Assembly (NCBI RefSeq): GCF_023507705.1 | Contig: NZ_JALBGD010000001.1 | Location: 186,001-250,000 of the forward strand | Direction: 5' to 3' | Length of the DNA stretch: 64,000 nt | Source: Stappia sp. WLB 29 | Lineage (GTDB): Bacteria; Pseudomonadota; Alphaproteobacteria; Rhizobiales; Stappiaceae | Part shown: positions 1 to 8,398 of the stretch, one piece after another | Layout: each line of letters starts with the position of its first letter | Position numbering within the stretch: the first letter of the stretch is position 1 | Notes under the pieces: model-generated | Database searches by the model: none | What the model saw: the letters and a program-made list of their open reading frames with translations, nothing else | Told to the model about the DNA's origin: nothing | Position numbers and translations under genes: made by a program

Positions 1-27
1 CGGGCAATTCGCCCGGCTTTCTCGTTT
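1..27 (+). terminator. Possible terminator hairpin at the window edge
   Basis: CGGGC and GCCCG arms (1-5 and 11-15) enclose a short loop and are followed on the plus strand by a T-rich run. This could end a plus-strand gene lying left of the window. It could also serve the metY gene, which reads toward it, but any U-tract for that direction lies outside the window. Confidence 0.4.
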
Positions 28-45
28 CCAGGGAACGCTGTTCGA

Positions 46-1329
46 TCAGACCGAGGCCAGAGCCTGGTCGAGGTCGGCGATGATGTCTTCCGCGTCCTCC
101 AGGCCGATCGACAGGCGCACCACGTCCGGACCTGCGCCGGCCGCCGTCTTCTGCTCGTCGGTGAGCTGGCGGTGGGTGGTGGAGGCTGGGTGGATGATCA
201 GCGAACGCGTGTCGCCGATATTGGCGAGATGCGACAGGATCTGGCAGTTCGAGACGAGCGCAACGCCGGCGTCATAGCCGCCTTTTACGCCGAAGGTGAA
301 GACCGCGCCCGCACCCTTCGGCATGTATTTCTGCTGCTTGGCGTGGTTCGCATCACCCGGAAGGCCAGCATAGGACACCCACGCCACCTTATCGTGACCG
401 GCCAGGTGCTGTGCCACCTTTAACGCGTTGTCGCTGTGGCGCTGCATGCGCAGCGGCAGCGTTTCGATGCCGGTCAGGATCATGAACGAATTCATCGGCG
501 AGATCGCCGGGCCGAGGTCGCGCAGGCCCAGCACGCGGCAAGCGATGGCGAAGGCGAAGTTGCCGAAGGTCTCGTGCAGCACCATGCCGGAATATTCCGG
601 GCGCGGCTTCGACAGCATCGGATAGCGGTCGGTCGATGACCAGTCGTAGCTGCCTCCGTCGACGATGACGCCGCCCATCGAATTGCCGTGCCCGCCCATG
701 AATTTGGTCAGCGAGTGCAGCACAATGTCTGCGCCGTGCTCGATCGGACGGCACAGATATGGGGTGGCCAGGGTGTTGTCGACGACCAGCGGGACATTAT
801 GGGCCTTGGCGACCTTCGAGATCGCCTCGAGATCGACCACGACACCGCCCGGATTCGCCAGGCTCTCAACAAAGATCGCACGGGTGCGGTCGTCGATCAG
901 CGCGGCGAAGCTTTCCGGATCCTGCGCGTCGGCCCACTTCACTTCCCAGCCGAAGCTCTTGAACGAATGGTTGAGCTGGTTGATCGAGCCGCCATAGAGT
1001 TTGTTGGCGGCGACGATGTTGTCGCCCGGCGTCATCATCGTGTGGAAGGTGAGAAGCTGCGCCGAGTGGCCGGACGCCACGGCAAGCGCTGCGGTGCCGC
1101 CTTCCAGGGCCGCAACGCGCTCTTCGAGCACCGCGGTCGTCGGGTTGGTGATGCGGGTATAGATGTTGCCGAAGGCCTGCAGCCCGAACAGCGATGCCGC
1201 GTGATCGACGTCGTCGAAGACGAAGGACGTGGTCTGGTAGATCGGCGTCACCCGAGCGCCGGTGGACGGATCGGGCTGCGCGCCGGCATGGATGGCCAGC
1301 GTCGAAAAACCGGGAATGCGGTCGCTCAT
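46..1329 (-). CDS. metY: O-acetylhomoserine sulfhydrylase (Cys/Met metabolism PLP enzyme)
   Basis: PLP-dependent enzyme of the Cys/Met metabolism family, 427 aa. It would condense O-acetylhomoserine with sulfide to give homocysteine in the cytoplasm. The N-terminal AIHAG and [10 protein letters not shown] segments and the long C-terminal half are typical of O-acetylhomoserine aminocarboxypropyltransferases, which are longer than cystathionine synthases/lyases (about 390 aa). The PLP lysine is K209 in [12 protein letters not shown], and D184 in VVDNT is the expected pyridine-nitrogen partner. A strong AGGAGG ribosome site lies just upstream of the ATG. It is transcribed alone, leftward. Methionine gamma-lyase or an O-succinyl-specific variant cannot be excluded from sequence alone. 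Confidence 0.93.
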   Translation of the reverse strand: MSDRIPGFSTLAIHAGAQPDPSTGARVTPIYQTTSFVFDDVDHAASLFGLQAFGNIYTRITNPTTAVLEERVAALEGGTAALAVASGHSAQLLTFHTMMTPGDNIVAANKLYGGSINQLNHSFKSFGWEVKWADAQDPESFAALIDDRTRAIFVESLANPGGVVVDLEAISKVAKAHNVPLVVDNTLATPYLCRPIEHGADIVLHSLTKFMGGHGNSMGGVIVDGGSYDWSSTDRYPMLSKPRPEYSGMVLHETFGNFAFAIACRVLGLRDLGPAISPMNSFMILTGIETLPLRMQRHSDNALKVAQHLAGHDKVAWVSYAGLPGDANHAKQQKYMPKGAGAVFTFGVKGGYDAGVALVSNCQILSHLANIGDTRSLIIHPASTTHRQLTDEQKTAAGAGPDVVRLSIGLEDAEDIIADLDQALASV

Positions 1330-1436
1330 GAACTCCTCCTGGACTGCAAATCGGCGGCATACTGGCCGATGCCCGCAGGCAGGTCAAAGGAAAGCGATTT
1401 CAATTCAGGTGTCTGGGGGAAACGGTCTTGTCGAAA

Positions 1437-1458
1437 GAAGCGCGCAGCGTCGCGCTTC
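1437..1458 (-). terminator. Hairpin at the end of the small membrane-protein gene
   Basis: GAAGCGCG (1437-1444) and CGCGCTTC (1451-1458) form an 8-bp perfect stem with a 6-nt loop. The hairpin overlaps the stop codon of the leftward small gene and is followed in that direction by TTTC. The weak T-run makes this a moderate call. It would separate this operon from metY. Confidence 0.5.
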
Positions 1459-1654
1459 AGTCGCCGTCGCAGCCGCTTGTGTCGCTGTCGAAGACACCGG
1501 TGTCATGGGTTGCACGGGAGAAGCGCTCGCTGCCATAATTACCCTCTCGCTTGCCGTGGGCGATCATGACGAGCGCGGCGGCCACGAGCACTGCGATCGC
1601 CGCAAGGACGGCAAGATTGTAGGGAGAAGCAAGCGGATCGAGCAGCGTTTCCAT
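1457..1654 (-). CDS. Small membrane protein of unknown function
   Basis: 65 aa. I do not recognise the family. One hydrophobic segment spans about residues 13-32 (YNLAVLAAIAVLVAAALVMI) and is followed by a basic HGKRE stretch, so the short N-terminus is probably outside and the tail cytoplasmic (positive-inside rule, inferred). The tail is Asp/Ser-rich and ends CDGD. The ATG is preceded by AGGATCAGCGG, a usable ribosome site. It lies 50 bp after the CoA-binding protein gene on the same strand, so it is probably the last gene of that operon. Its position, ribosome site and terminal hairpin argue that it is real. Confidence 0.5.
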   Translation of the reverse strand: METLLDPLASPYNLAVLAAIAVLVAAALVMIAHGKREGNYGSERFSRATHDTGVFDSDTSGCDGD

Positions 1655-1704
1655 CCGCTGATCCTATCCAGGGACAGGAGACATTTCCTGGATCGCCCGT
1701 CCCT

Positions 1705-2235
1705 TCAACCCTTCCGCAATCCGCGGTGCTGGAAGCCGCCTTTCAGCGCCGGGCGCTTGGCCGAAAGCGTGCGCGAGTTGACGCCCGTCCAGCCGATTTC
1801 GCCCGACAGGCGGCCGTATTCGATCTTCGGGCAGCGGTTCATGACGACGCGCACGCCGGCGGCCTCTGCGAGCCGGGCCGCTTCGTCGTTCCTCACCGAA
1901 AGCTGCATCCAGACGACCTTGGGAAGCGGGGAAAGCTGCAGCGCCTCCTGCGTCACCGCGAGCGCGGCGTCCGAATTACGGAAGATATCGACCATGTCGA
2001 TCGGCGAGGGCACGTCGGCGAGGCTGGCATAGACCTTCTGGCCGAGGATCTCCTTGCCGGCATGACCCGGGTTGATCGGGAAGACCTCGTATCCCTTCGA
2101 CAGCATGTATTTCAGGACGAAATAGGAGGGGCGGACGGCGTTCGGGCTCGCGCCGACCATGGCGATGCTCTTCACGTCGTCTAGGATCGCGCGGATATAA
2201 CTATCCGGATAGGTGTCGTGCTGGATCTCACTCAC
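1705..2235 (-). CDS. CoA-binding (Rossmann) domain protein
   Basis: 176 aa from a GTG start. This is a single CoA_binding Rossmann domain (YccU/YneT type), related to the N-terminal part of succinyl-CoA synthetase alpha. The motif SIAMVGASPNAVRPSYFV carries the glycine-rich nucleotide turn. The YEVFPINPGHAGKEILGQKVYA strand and the late NRCPKIEYGRL segment are family features. An in-frame ATG at 2304 would overlap the hydratase gene by 62 bp. The GTG at 2233-2235 sits 7 bp after that gene's stop and gives the usual family N-terminus, so I prefer it. The substrate is unknown; linkage to an enoyl-CoA hydratase is consistent with acyl-CoA binding. Confidence 0.85.
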   Translation of the reverse strand: MSEIQHDTYPDSYIRAILDDVKSIAMVGASPNAVRPSYFVLKYMLSKGYEVFPINPGHAGKEILGQKVYASLADVPSPIDMVDIFRNSDAALAVTQEALQLSPLPKVVWMQLSVRNDEAARLAEAAGVRVVMNRCPKIEYGRLSGEIGWTGVNSRTLSAKRPALKGGFQHRGLRKG

Positions 2236-2242
2236 GGTTTTC

Positions 2243-3073
2243 TCACTCGCCGGTCCACTCGGGCGTCCGCTTTTCGATGAAGGCGCCGATGCCTTCCTCC
2301 GCATCGCGCGCCAGCATGTTCTCCACCATTACCTGGGCGCAATGGCGATAGGCATCGGCCAGTGACATCTCGGCCTGGGCGTAGAAGGCCTCCTTGCCGA
2401 TCTTCAGCGTCAGCGGCGACTTGGAGGCGATGGTCTCGGCATATTTCGCCGTCACCTGTGCAAGGTAGTCAGCCGGCACGACCCGATTGACGAGGCCGAA
2501 CTCGCGCGCCGTCGAGGCATCGATGATCTCGCCGGTCAGCAGCATCTCCATCGCCTGCTTTCGCGAGACATTGCGCGACAGGGCCACCATCGGCGTCGAG
2601 CAGAACAGTCCGATACTGACGCCGGGGGTGCAGAAGCGGGCGCGGTCGCTGGCGATGGCCAGGTCGCACGAGGCGACGAGTTGGAGCCCGGCTGCGGTCG
2701 CCATGCCGTCGACCTCGGCGATCACCGGCTTGGGGTATGTGACGATCGTTTGCATCAATCGGGCGCAGCGGTTCATCACCTCGGTGAAGTAGACGCGGCC
2801 GCGGTCCGAATGTCTGCGGGCTGCGGTCATCTCCTTGAGATCGTGCCCGGCGCAGAACACATTCCCTTCAGCCCGCAGCACGATCACCCGGACCGCGGCA
2901 TTCTCGGCTGCGGCGTCCAGCGCGTTCTGTAGCGCGGCCATCATCTCTTCGGAGAGCGAGTTGCGCCGCTCGGGGCGATTGAGCGTCAGTCGCAACACTC
3001 CAAAGGACAGGTCCTGGGCGATCGGCCCGCTCTCGCTGGTCGCCGCGGCTTTTGCCGCTGTTGCATCGGTCAT
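2243..3073 (-). CDS. Enoyl-CoA hydratase/isomerase family protein
   Basis: 276 aa, crotonase fold. LRLTLNRPERRNSLSEEM is the typical first beta-alpha unit. FCAGHDLKEM carries the oxyanion-hole residues, and DGMATAAGLQLVASCDLAIAS is the second conserved block. LVNRVVPAD and the C-terminal helix are present. It would hydrate trans-2-enoyl-CoA in beta-oxidation or a related degradation route. The usual second catalytic Glu is not obvious (STPMVALSRNV region), so isomerase or other crotonase activity is possible. The ATG at 3071-3073 has a GGGAGA ribosome site; an upstream in-frame ATG at 3109 has none. It heads the three-gene leftward operon. Confidence 0.88.
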   Translation of the reverse strand: MTDATAAKAAATSESGPIAQDLSFGVLRLTLNRPERRNSLSEEMMAALQNALDAAAENAAVRVIVLRAEGNVFCAGHDLKEMTAARRHSDRGRVYFTEVMNRCARLMQTIVTYPKPVIAEVDGMATAAGLQLVASCDLAIASDRARFCTPGVSIGLFCSTPMVALSRNVSRKQAMEMLLTGEIIDASTAREFGLVNRVVPADYLAQVTAKYAETIASKSPLTLKIGKEAFYAQAEMSLADAYRHCAQVMVENMLARDAEEGIGAFIEKRTPEWTGE

Positions 3074-3222
3074 GGCGCTTTCTCCCTGTTTGCCCTCGTT
3101 ATAGGGCAAGCCGCAGGCCCGACAAAGCGGACCTTCGTTCCCCCTTGGGACTTGTCGCTTTTTCCAGCTTACGTTAACGAAAGCGTCAAAAGAGAAAGAC
3201 CACTAGGGAAGGAACCGGATCC

Positions 3223-3648
3223 GTGCAGCCCATCATGACCGTCGCCGAGCTCAATGCATTTCTGGATCGCGAGTTTCCGCAGATCCACGCGGATGGACGC
3301 ATTTACGAAATCGAGTCGGTTGCGCCGGGAGAGGCTGTGCTGTCGGTCAAGTCGTCCGAGAAGCACCTGCGTCCTGGCGGGACGATCTCCGGGCCGACGA
3401 TGATGGCGCTCGCAGATCTCGCCGCCTACGCGGCAATCCTGGCGCATATCGGGCCGGTGGCGCTGGCCGTCACCACCAATCTCAATATGAACTTCCTGCG
3501 CAAACCCGAGCCGGGCGATCTCGTCGGCACATGCCGGTTGCTCAAGCTCGGCAAGCGTCTGGCCGTAACCGAATGCGGTATTACCGGCCGGGCAGGGGGC
3601 GATCTGGTGGCCCATGCAACCGCCACCTACTCGATCCCGCCCCGCTGA
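3223..3648 (+). CDS. PaaI-type hotdog-fold thioesterase
   Basis: 141 aa, a single hotdog domain. HLRPGGTISGPTMMALADLAAYAAI is the central helix with the catalytic region (Asp/Gly-rich turn). VTTNLNMNFLRKPEPGDLVG is the conserved second strand motif of PaaI/YdiI-type acyl-CoA thioesterases. It would hydrolyse an acyl- or aryl-CoA thioester. The GTG start is chosen because AGGGAAGGA lies at the right distance upstream; an in-frame ATG at 3235 has no such site. It is divergent from the enoyl-CoA hydratase, so the two may share a control region. Substrate not predictable. Confidence 0.87.
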   Translation: MQPIMTVAELNAFLDREFPQIHADGRIYEIESVAPGEAVLSVKSSEKHLRPGGTISGPTMMALADLAAYAAILAHIGPVALAVTTNLNMNFLRKPEPGDLVGTCRLLKLGKRLAVTECGITGRAGGDLVAHATATYSIPPR

Positions 3649-3675
3649 CGAGGGGAAAAATACCTGTTTGTTTGT

Positions 3676-3695
3676 GGTATTTATATACCGTTTTT
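3676..3695 (+). terminator. AT-rich hairpin downstream of the thioesterase gene
   Basis: GGTAT (3676-3680) and ATACC (3685-3689) flank a TTAT loop and are followed by GTTTTT. The stem is only 5 bp, but the U-run and position 28 bp after the stop codon fit a weak intrinsic terminator. It sits in an unusually AT-rich intergenic patch. Confidence 0.45.
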
Positions 3696-3747
3696 CTAGA
3701 GAATTGTTTTTGCTGAATAATTTTCGACAATGCGGTTTTCAAATGCG

Positions 3748-3776
3748 TTGACAGTGCGTGCGAAGGCGCGTACATC
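3748..3776 (+). promoter_or_regulatory. Housekeeping promoter of rplM-rpsI
   Basis: A perfect TTGACA -35 (3748-3753) is separated by 17 bp from TACATC (3771-3776), a fair -10. Initiation would be near 3784, giving a leader of roughly 90 nt before the rplM ATG. Confidence 0.7.
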
Positions 3777-3792
3777 CTGCGCCGACAGGAAG

Positions 3793-3817
3793 CGGGCCCG
3801 TTTCGGGGCCCGTTTTG
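3793..3817 (+). promoter_or_regulatory. Terminator-like hairpin in the rplM leader
   Basis: CGGGCCC (3793-3799) and GGGCCCG (3806-3812) form a 7-bp GC stem with loop GTTTCG, followed by TTTTG. It lies between the promoter and rplM, so it would be in the 5' untranslated RNA and has the form of an attenuator. It may instead be a terminator belonging to an upstream transcript. Confidence 0.55.
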
Positions 3818-3876
3818 CTTGACCTCGGGTGTTCCGCAATGTTCGCGGCGCCCGCGACCAAAAACGGACCACAGCC

Positions 3877-4344
3877 ATGAAGACCTATTCTGCCAAGACG
3901 GCCGAGGTCGAGAAGAAGTGGATCTTGATCGACGCAGAAGGTGTTGTCGTCGGCCGCCTGGCCGCCTTCATCGCCAACACGTTGCGCGGCAAGACCAAGC
4001 CGACCTTCACGCCTCACATCGACTGCGGTGACAACGTCATCGTGATCAACGCCGACAAGGCGGTGCTGACCGGCAAGAAGTACTACGACAAGAAGTACTA
4101 CTGGCACACCGGCTTCCCCGGCGGCATCAAGGAGCGCACCGCCCGTGCCATTCTCGAGGGTCGTTTCCCCGAGCGTGTGCTTGAGCAGGCCGTGAAGCGC
4201 ATGATGCCGGGTGGCCCGCTGAGCCGCGCCCAGCTCAAGAATCTCCGGATCTATTCCGGTGCCACGCATCCGCATGAGGCCCAGTCGCCGGTTTCCGTCG
4301 ACTTCAAGGCCTTCAACGCGAAGAACGACGGAAAGAGGGCCTAA
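3877..4344 (+). CDS. rplM: 50S ribosomal protein L13
   Basis: 155 aa, normal length. [20 protein letters not shown] is the standard N-terminus, followed by [16 protein letters not shown] and the conserved [11 protein letters not shown] block. The HTGFPGG and [21 protein letters not shown] segments are diagnostic for L13. An in-frame ATG at 3829 exists, but the ATG at 3877 begins the conserved sequence. It is 3 bp upstream of rpsI, the usual pairing in bacteria. L13 is known to repress its own operon in E. coli; whether the leader hairpin has that role here is not known. Confidence 0.98.
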   Translation: MKTYSAKTAEVEKKWILIDAEGVVVGRLAAFIANTLRGKTKPTFTPHIDCGDNVIVINADKAVLTGKKYYDKKYYWHTGFPGGIKERTARAILEGRFPERVLEQAVKRMMPGGPLSRAQLKNLRIYSGATHPHEAQSPVSVDFKAFNAKNDGKRA

Positions 4345-4347
4345 TCC

Positions 4348-4824
4348 ATGGCTGAGCTTCAGTCCCTCGAAGAACTCGGCGGCGCCATGGGCACTGCCCA
4401 GGCCGAAGCCCCGGTGCATGTCCAGAAGCTGGACTCCCTTGGCCGCGCCTACGCCACCGGCAAGCGCAAGGACGCCATCGCGCGCGTCTGGATCAAGCCG
4501 GGCACCGGCAAGATCACCATCAACAAGAAGGACTACTCCGCGTATTTCGCGCGTCCGGTCCTTCAGATGATCCTGCGTCAGCCGATCGTTCTGACCGACC
4601 GCGATGGCCAGTACGATGTGATCGCCACCGTTTCCGGCGGCGGCCTCTCCGGCCAGGCCGGCGCGCTGCGCCACGGCATCTCCAAGGCTCTGACCCATTA
4701 TGAGCCGGAGCTGCGCGGTATCCTCAAGAAGGAAGGCTTCCTGACGCGCGACAGCCGCGTCGTGGAGCGCAAGAAGTACGGCCGCCGGAAGGCTCGCCGG
4801 AGCTTCCAGTTCTCCAAGCGCTGA
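4348..4824 (+). CDS. rpsI: 30S ribosomal protein S9
   Basis: 158 aa. The conserved core begins at about residue 32 with [21 protein letters not shown]. It continues with the [20 protein letters not shown] block and ends with the basic tail [17 protein letters not shown], whose last residues reach the P-site tRNA in known ribosomes. About 30 extra N-terminal residues precede the core, as in other alphaproteobacterial S9 proteins. It is the second gene of the rplM operon and is followed by a strong terminator. Confidence 0.98.
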   Translation: MAELQSLEELGGAMGTAQAEAPVHVQKLDSLGRAYATGKRKDAIARVWIKPGTGKITINKKDYSAYFARPVLQMILRQPIVLTDRDGQYDVIATVSGGGLSGQAGALRHGISKALTHYEPELRGILKKEGFLTRDSRVVERKKYGRRKARRSFQFSKR

Positions 4825-4851
4825 TCTTTACCGATCACCTTGCGATATTCG

Positions 4852-4877
4852 ACGGCCCGCCTCTGGCGGGCCGTTTT
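4852..4877 (+). terminator. Intrinsic terminator of rplM-rpsI
   Basis: ACGGCCCGCC and GGCGGGCCGT form a 10-bp stem with a TCT loop, followed by TTTG. It lies 27 bp after the rpsI stop codon. Confidence 0.85.
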
Positions 4878-4891
4878 GCGTTCACCGGATG

Positions 4892-5464
4892 CTATCCCCA
4901 GCTTGGTCGGATGCGTTCGAAAAGACCTTCGTAGCGTTCGACGAATCCGTGCCCATCAACATCGAGATCGGCCTCGAAGCCTTTGTACACGCCGAGATCT
5001 ATATATCGGAAACGACCTTGCGAGATCCGCTCATATTTCTGTGTCGACGGGACGACGCTCATGTTGGCAGCGTCGATGTAACAGGTCGAAATGGTGCGGC
5101 TTGAAGCAGTTCCAGCCTGTAGCTGCCGGATGGGAAGGGTATTGCAGAAGGGAGTGACGGAAAGGTCAGGCTCGTCGACTCCGCCCAGGTCTGGCCGGCG
5201 GATGCCATCGACCGTCCAGCCGCTGGTCGTCCGCTCGATCAGGAGGCGCTGTTCACCGCCGGCATCCAGTTTGACTATGTCGAGCGACAGGGTTCGCCAG
5301 TTCGGATCAAGCCGCCAAACGTGGCTCACCTGAAAACCGCCGTCGTCCAGGCAGAGCAGAGTGGCTCTCACGTGCACGCCATCCTCGCGGCTGTTGATCG
5401 CCAGGCGCTCCAGTCCCGGCTGGTCCAGACGCTGCCAGAACAGGATATCTGTTTCGGTCACCAT
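4892..5464 (-). CDS. Putative glycolipid-binding protein (DUF1089)
   Basis: 190 aa, no signal peptide. The pattern matches the putative glycolipid-binding family (PF06475): VSHVWRLDPNWRTLSLDIVKLD near residue 47, then SGWTVDG, the hallmark PDLSVTPFCNTLPIRQL block near the middle, and a C-terminal YRFIDL-like strand (RFRYIDLGVYKGFEADLDVDGHGFV). The biochemical role of the family is not established. It is leftward and convergent with rpsI, next to the AsnC regulator gene on the same strand (62-bp gap). Family assignment is from memory of its conserved blocks. Confidence 0.75.
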   Translation of the reverse strand: MVTETDILFWQRLDQPGLERLAINSREDGVHVRATLLCLDDGGFQVSHVWRLDPNWRTLSLDIVKLDAGGEQRLLIERTTSGWTVDGIRRPDLGGVDEPDLSVTPFCNTLPIRQLQAGTASSRTISTCYIDAANMSVVPSTQKYERISQGRFRYIDLGVYKGFEADLDVDGHGFVERYEGLFERIRPSWG

Positions 5465-5526
5465 CGTCGTCTCCTTCTGCCTTCGGAGCCGCCCCTCGAC
5501 AGGGTCGCATCCGGCTGGTCTAGTTT

Positions 5527-5949
5527 TCAGCCCTTGCGCGACGACAACAGGATGCTGGTTTCCGAACCGGCGATGCCGTCGAGCAGACGAACGGTGGAGA
5601 GCAGGCGGTCGAACGCTTCCAGCGTGTCGGTCTCCAGTTCGGCGACCACATCCCAGCGGCCGTTGGTCGTGTGCAAGGCCCGCACCTCCGGAAAACCCTG
5701 AAGCCGCCGAACCACGGTCTCCGCCCGGTGTCCCTCGACCTCGATCATCATGATCGCACGGACCCGCCCGCCGGCCTCGTGGCTGCGCAGGCGTATGGTG
5801 AAGCCTTGGATGACGCCGATCTCCGTCAGTCGGTCGATGCGCGCCTTCACCGTTGCCCGCGACACGCCGAGATCGGCCGCAAGCGAAGCGACGGGCAGCC
5901 GCGCGTCGTGGCGCAGCAGGGCGATGAGTCGGCGGTCCAGATCGTCCAT
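5527..5949 (-). CDS. Lrp/AsnC family transcriptional regulator
   Basis: 140 aa. An AsnC-type winged HTH occupies residues 1-55 (LIALLRHDARLPVASLAADLGVSRATVKARIDRL), followed by a RAM effector-binding domain ending in VRLLDGIAGSETSILL. It is divergent from arginase and ornithine aminotransferase, so the likely effector is arginine or ornithine and the likely target is that operon; this is inference from position. A GTATG-N6-CATAC inverted repeat lies 29 bp before its start codon. Members of this family usually also repress themselves. Confidence 0.9.
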   Translation of the reverse strand: MDDLDRRLIALLRHDARLPVASLAADLGVSRATVKARIDRLTEIGVIQGFTIRLRSHEAGGRVRAIMMIEVEGHRAETVVRRLQGFPEVRALHTTNGRWDVVAELETDTLEAFDRLLSTVRLLDGIAGSETSILLSSRKG

Positions 5950-5978
5950 CTTGTCACTTCGCTAAATGGTGCTTTTCA

Positions 5979-5994
5979 GTATGTTTGATCATAC
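5979..5994. promoter_or_regulatory. Candidate AsnC/Lrp operator
   Basis: GTATG-TTTGAT-CATAC is a 5-6-5 inverted repeat with an AT-rich centre, in the divergent region between the regulator and the arginase gene. Its size resembles AsnC/Lrp half-site spacing. Only one clear copy was seen. Confidence 0.4.
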
Positions 5995-6137
5995 CGACAA
6001 TCTGACGAATTATCACCTGTTCGCTCACTCTTCATCCGGACATCATCCGTTCTGAGCTACGCTGTTGCCGGCGGCCGCCGGATCCATTTTCCCGGCGGAT
6101 CGTTGATGGATGAGACAGCAAGGCAGGAGACAGATGC

Positions 6138-7091
6138 ATGTCGACGGACAGGACACAACCGATTGCACTTCTCGGCGTACCGCTTGAGGCCGGTACTGGA
6201 CGACGCGGCGCGGCCATGGGGCCGGCTGCACTGCGTGTCGCGGGACTTGCCGAACGGCTGGAAGCTCTCGGTTGGTCGGTCAGCGACTTCGGCGACGTGA
6301 CGCAGATTCCTCTGGAGGCGATTGCCCCGCTGCACCTGCCGGGCAGGGCGCATGTGCCGGAGGTCGTCGCTTCCTGGGTGCGCCCTCTGGCGCGCGAGGC
6401 ACGGCGTCTGTGCGACGAGGGCTATCTGCCGGTGTTCATGGGCGGCGACCATTCGCTCTCCATGGGATCGCTTTCCGGCGTTGCCAGCCATTGGCAGGAG
6501 AAGGGCCGTCCCGTGTATGTGCTCTGGCTGGATGCCCATGCTGACTTCAACACCCCGTCCATCTCGCCGTCCGGCAACCTGCATGGCATGTCGCTAGCGC
6601 TCGCCGCGGGTGAAGAAGAGCTGTTTCCCGTGACGGCGGACGCGCCTCGCGCCGTTATCGATCCGTCTCGCATGTGCGTCTTCGGCGCCCGGTCCATCGA
6701 CCCGCAGGAGCGCGAACTTCTGCGCCGCCGCGGCGTCACAGTCTGCGACATGCGGCAGATCGATGAGAATGGTGTGTCGCTACTCATGCGCGATTTCCTA
6801 AAGAAAGTCAGGAATAACGGCGGCGTTCTTCATGTATCACTTGATGTGGACTTCCTCGATCCCGGCATTGCGCCGGGCGTGGGCACCACCGTGCCTGGCG
6901 GGGCCACCTACCGCGAGGCCCATCTGGTGATGGAACTGCTGGAGGATGCCGGCGTCACCGTGTCGCTCGATATCGTCGAGCTTAATCCCTTCCTGGACGA
7001 ACGCGGCCGGAGCGCCATCGCTCTTGCCGAGCTGGTTGCCAGCCTCTTCGGCCAGGATGTCATGGACCGCCCGACCCAGGCCTTTGCCTGA
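6138..7091 (+). CDS. rocF: Arginase
   Basis: 317 aa, ureohydrolase family. It hydrolyses L-arginine to ornithine and urea using two Mn ions. The ligand motifs are all present: [10 protein letters not shown] near residue 102, [10 protein letters not shown] near 135, and [17 protein letters not shown] near 233. The early [13 protein letters not shown] segment is typical of arginases rather than agmatinases. AGGAGA stands 7 bp before the ATG. It is followed 25 bp later by ornithine aminotransferase, so the pair converts arginine to glutamate semialdehyde. Control by the divergent AsnC regulator is likely. Confidence 0.93.
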   Translation: MSTDRTQPIALLGVPLEAGTGRRGAAMGPAALRVAGLAERLEALGWSVSDFGDVTQIPLEAIAPLHLPGRAHVPEVVASWVRPLAREARRLCDEGYLPVFMGGDHSLSMGSLSGVASHWQEKGRPVYVLWLDAHADFNTPSISPSGNLHGMSLALAAGEEELFPVTADAPRAVIDPSRMCVFGARSIDPQERELLRRRGVTVCDMRQIDENGVSLLMRDFLKKVRNNGGVLHVSLDVDFLDPGIAPGVGTTVPGGATYREAHLVMELLEDAGVTVSLDIVELNPFLDERGRSAIALAELVASLFGQDVMDRPTQAFA

Positions 7092-7116
7092 TGGGCCCCG
7101 ATCAATGGAGATGGAT

Positions 7117-8331
7117 GTGACCCGCCTGCCCGAAGACTATATCGCCGCCGAACACGAGCTCGGCGCGCACAACTACAAGCCGATCGACGTCGTTCTGACC
7201 CGCGGCGAGGGCGTCTGGCTGTGGGATGTCGACGGCAACCGCTATATGGATTGCCTTGCGGCCTATTCGGCAGTCAATCAGGGGCACTGCCATCCGAAGA
7301 TCCTCGCGGCGATGACCGAGCAGGCAGCGAAGCTCACACTGACTTCTCGCGCCTTCCGCAACGACCAGCTGGCGCTTCTCTATGAGGATCTGGCAAAGCT
7401 CACCGGTGCCCACAAGATCTTGCCGATGAATTCCGGCGCCGAGGCGGTGGAGAGCGCCGTGAAGGCGGTGCGCAAGTGGGGCTACGAGGTCAAGGGCGTG
7501 CCGGCCGGCAAGGCCGAGATCATCGTCTGCTCCAACAATTTCCACGGCCGTACTCTCGGCATCGTCGGCTTCTCGACCGATCCCGTTGCCCGGACCGGGT
7601 TCGGCCCCTTCGCTCCGGGCTTTCGGGTAGTCCCATTCGGCGACATCGATGCGCTCGAACAGGCCATCACTCCGAACACCGTCGCCTTCCTCGTCGAGCC
7701 GATCCAGGGCGAGGCCGGCATCTTGATTCCGCCGGCCGGCTATTTCGCCCGGGTCCGCGAGCTTTGCACGCAGCACAACGTCACGCTGATCCTCGACGAG
7801 ATACAGACGGGCCTGGGGCGGACCGGCAAGCTGCTCGCCGAGGAACACGAGGGCATCGAGGCCGATGTCACGCTGGTCGGCAAGGCGCTGTCGGGTGGCT
7901 TCTATCCCGTCTCCGCGGTGCTCTCGAATTCTGAGGTGCTGGGCGTTCTGCAGCCCGGCGAGCACGGCTCTACCTTCGGCGGCAACCCACTGGCCTGTGC
8001 GGTGGCTCGGGCTGCGCTCAAGGCGCTGGTCGAGGAGGGAATGATCGAAAATGCCGAACGGCAGGGGCAGCGGTTCATCGAGGGCCTGCGTTCGATCCGT
8101 TCGAACGCCGTGCGCGATGTGCGCGGGCGCGGCTTGATGCTCGCTGTCGAGCTGCATCCCGGAGCCGGCGGCGCCCGCGCCTATTGCGAAGCACTCAGGG
8201 AGCAGGGGATCCTTGCGAAGGATACTCACGACCACACGATCCGCATTGCCCCGCCGCTGGTCATCACGGCGGATGAGGTCGACTGGGCACTCGAGCGTTT
8301 CGACAAGGTGCTGACGCGCACGGCTCATTGA
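7117..8331 (+). CDS. rocD: Ornithine aminotransferase
   Basis: 404 aa, class III PLP aminotransferase. It transfers the delta-amino group of ornithine to 2-oxoglutarate. The N-terminal [23 protein letters not shown] segment is characteristic of ornithine aminotransferases. [13 protein letters not shown] binds the PLP phosphate, [12 protein letters not shown] carries the PLP Asp, and [14 protein letters not shown] carries the Schiff-base lysine. Start choice: GGAG lies 6 bp before the GTG at 7117. ATGs at 7105 and 7111 are in frame but have poor ribosome sites; either would add two to four residues. Confidence 0.93.
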   Translation: MTRLPEDYIAAEHELGAHNYKPIDVVLTRGEGVWLWDVDGNRYMDCLAAYSAVNQGHCHPKILAAMTEQAAKLTLTSRAFRNDQLALLYEDLAKLTGAHKILPMNSGAEAVESAVKAVRKWGYEVKGVPAGKAEIIVCSNNFHGRTLGIVGFSTDPVARTGFGPFAPGFRVVPFGDIDALEQAITPNTVAFLVEPIQGEAGILIPPAGYFARVRELCTQHNVTLILDEIQTGLGRTGKLLAEEHEGIEADVTLVGKALSGGFYPVSAVLSNSEVLGVLQPGEHGSTFGGNPLACAVARAALKALVEEGMIENAERQGQRFIEGLRSIRSNAVRDVRGRGLMLAVELHPGAGGARAYCEALREQGILAKDTHDHTIRIAPPLVITADEVDWALERFDKVLTRTAH

Positions 8332-8341
8332 CCGGCGGGTC

Positions 8342-8373
8342 GCAATGGGGGAGCTGATCGGCTCCCCGCTTGC
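8342..8373. terminator. Hairpin between convergent rocD and the DUF6653 gene
   Basis: GGGGAGC (8348-8354) and GCTCCCC (8361-8367) form a 7-bp stem with a 6-nt loop. Outer GCAA and TTGC also pair. There is no clear U-run on either strand, so this may be a weak bidirectional terminator or a 3'-end stabiliser. Confidence 0.45.
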
Positions 8374-8398
8374 GGTTGGCTAGCTCGGTACCCGGAAA

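Noticed and set aside
1330-1436. A SAM-type riboswitch before metY
   Set aside because: The leader has small hairpins (for example ATCGGC with GCCGAT) but lacks the conserved bases I know from SAM-II, SAM-V or SAM/SAH aptamers. A covariance-model search would be needed to revive this.
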